From: Caldibacillus thermoamylovorans
GTDB lineage: Bacteria > Bacillota > Bacilli > Bacillales > Caldibacillaceae
DNA length: 36,178 bases
Direction of reading: 5' to 3'
Assembly (NCBI RefSeq): GCF_000751775.1
Contig: NZ_CCRF01000067.1
Coordinates: 1 to 36,178 of the forward strand
In this document: positions 36,172 to 36,178 of the stretch, one piece after another
Position numbering within the stretch: position 1 is the first letter of the stretch
Layout of the letters: every line of letters starts with the position of its first letter
Position numbers and translations under genes: made by a program
The notes under the pieces: generated by a model
What the model saw: the letters and a program-made list of their open reading frames with translations, nothing else
Databases searched by the model: none
Told to the model about the DNA's origin: nothing

Positions 36172-36178
36172 TGCTCGC

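Noticed and set aside
1-36178. A prophage, defence island or biosynthetic cluster
   Set aside because: All recognised genes are housekeeping or sporulation genes in near-canonical order. dut and the Rpn remnant alone do not make such a region.

Overview
The window is a low-GC, endospore-forming Bacillaceae chromosome segment. It carries gerE, the spore protein gene sspI and a T-box-controlled pheST. Its gene order follows the Bacillus subtilis infC-to-racE region with rearrangements and losses. Most genes read on the minus strand, so transcription mostly runs from the right edge to the left. No complete mobile element, rRNA, tRNA or CRISPR array was found. The species cannot be named from the sequence alone.

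Layout in coordinate order: a decayed Rpn-family nuclease remnant beside a dispersed repeat (1-830); racE and a MarR regulator (887-2132); gerE with a sigma-K-like promoter; a 4HBT thioesterase with a FadR box; sdhCAB (3794-7048); yslB; uvrC; trxA; the fatty-acid degradation cluster etfA, etfB, fadB, fadR and lcfA (10725-16074); a tiny membrane ORF and a DUF350 gene; mutS2, polX, cvpA and zapA; pheT and pheS with a complete T-box leader; a soluble globin-coupled chemoreceptor ending in a zinc-binding CZB domain; rlmP (ysgA); sspI overlapping a metallo-beta-lactamase-fold gene; the M42 peptidase ysdC; dut; ysdB behind a consensus-perfect sigma-W promoter; a TVP38/TMEM64 membrane protein; and infC-rpmI-rplT with an L20-type leader.

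The genes form clear functional groups. LcfA activates long-chain fatty acids, FadB hydrates enoyl-CoA and EtfAB takes electrons from acyl-CoA dehydrogenation. FadR represses in the absence of acyl-CoA, and a cre site overlaps the lcfA promoter. Succinate dehydrogenase feeds the same quinone pool. MutS2, PolX, UvrC and dUTPase are genome-maintenance functions. infC, rpmI, rplT, pheST and rlmP serve translation.

The main unexplained feature is intergenic. At least three families of structured repeats are scattered between the genes. Family R1 has up to three hairpins, one full copy and internally deleted copies, and one copy supplies the last codons and stop of polX. Family R2 has six copies whose hairpin arms change in a compensating way. 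Family R3 is built from TGTCCCATAG / CTATGGGACA hairpins, including an array with a 115-bp period. These repeats, the globin-CZB receptor and the FadR box at the thioesterase are the best leads. I did not find a convincing new multi-gene defence or biosynthetic system.
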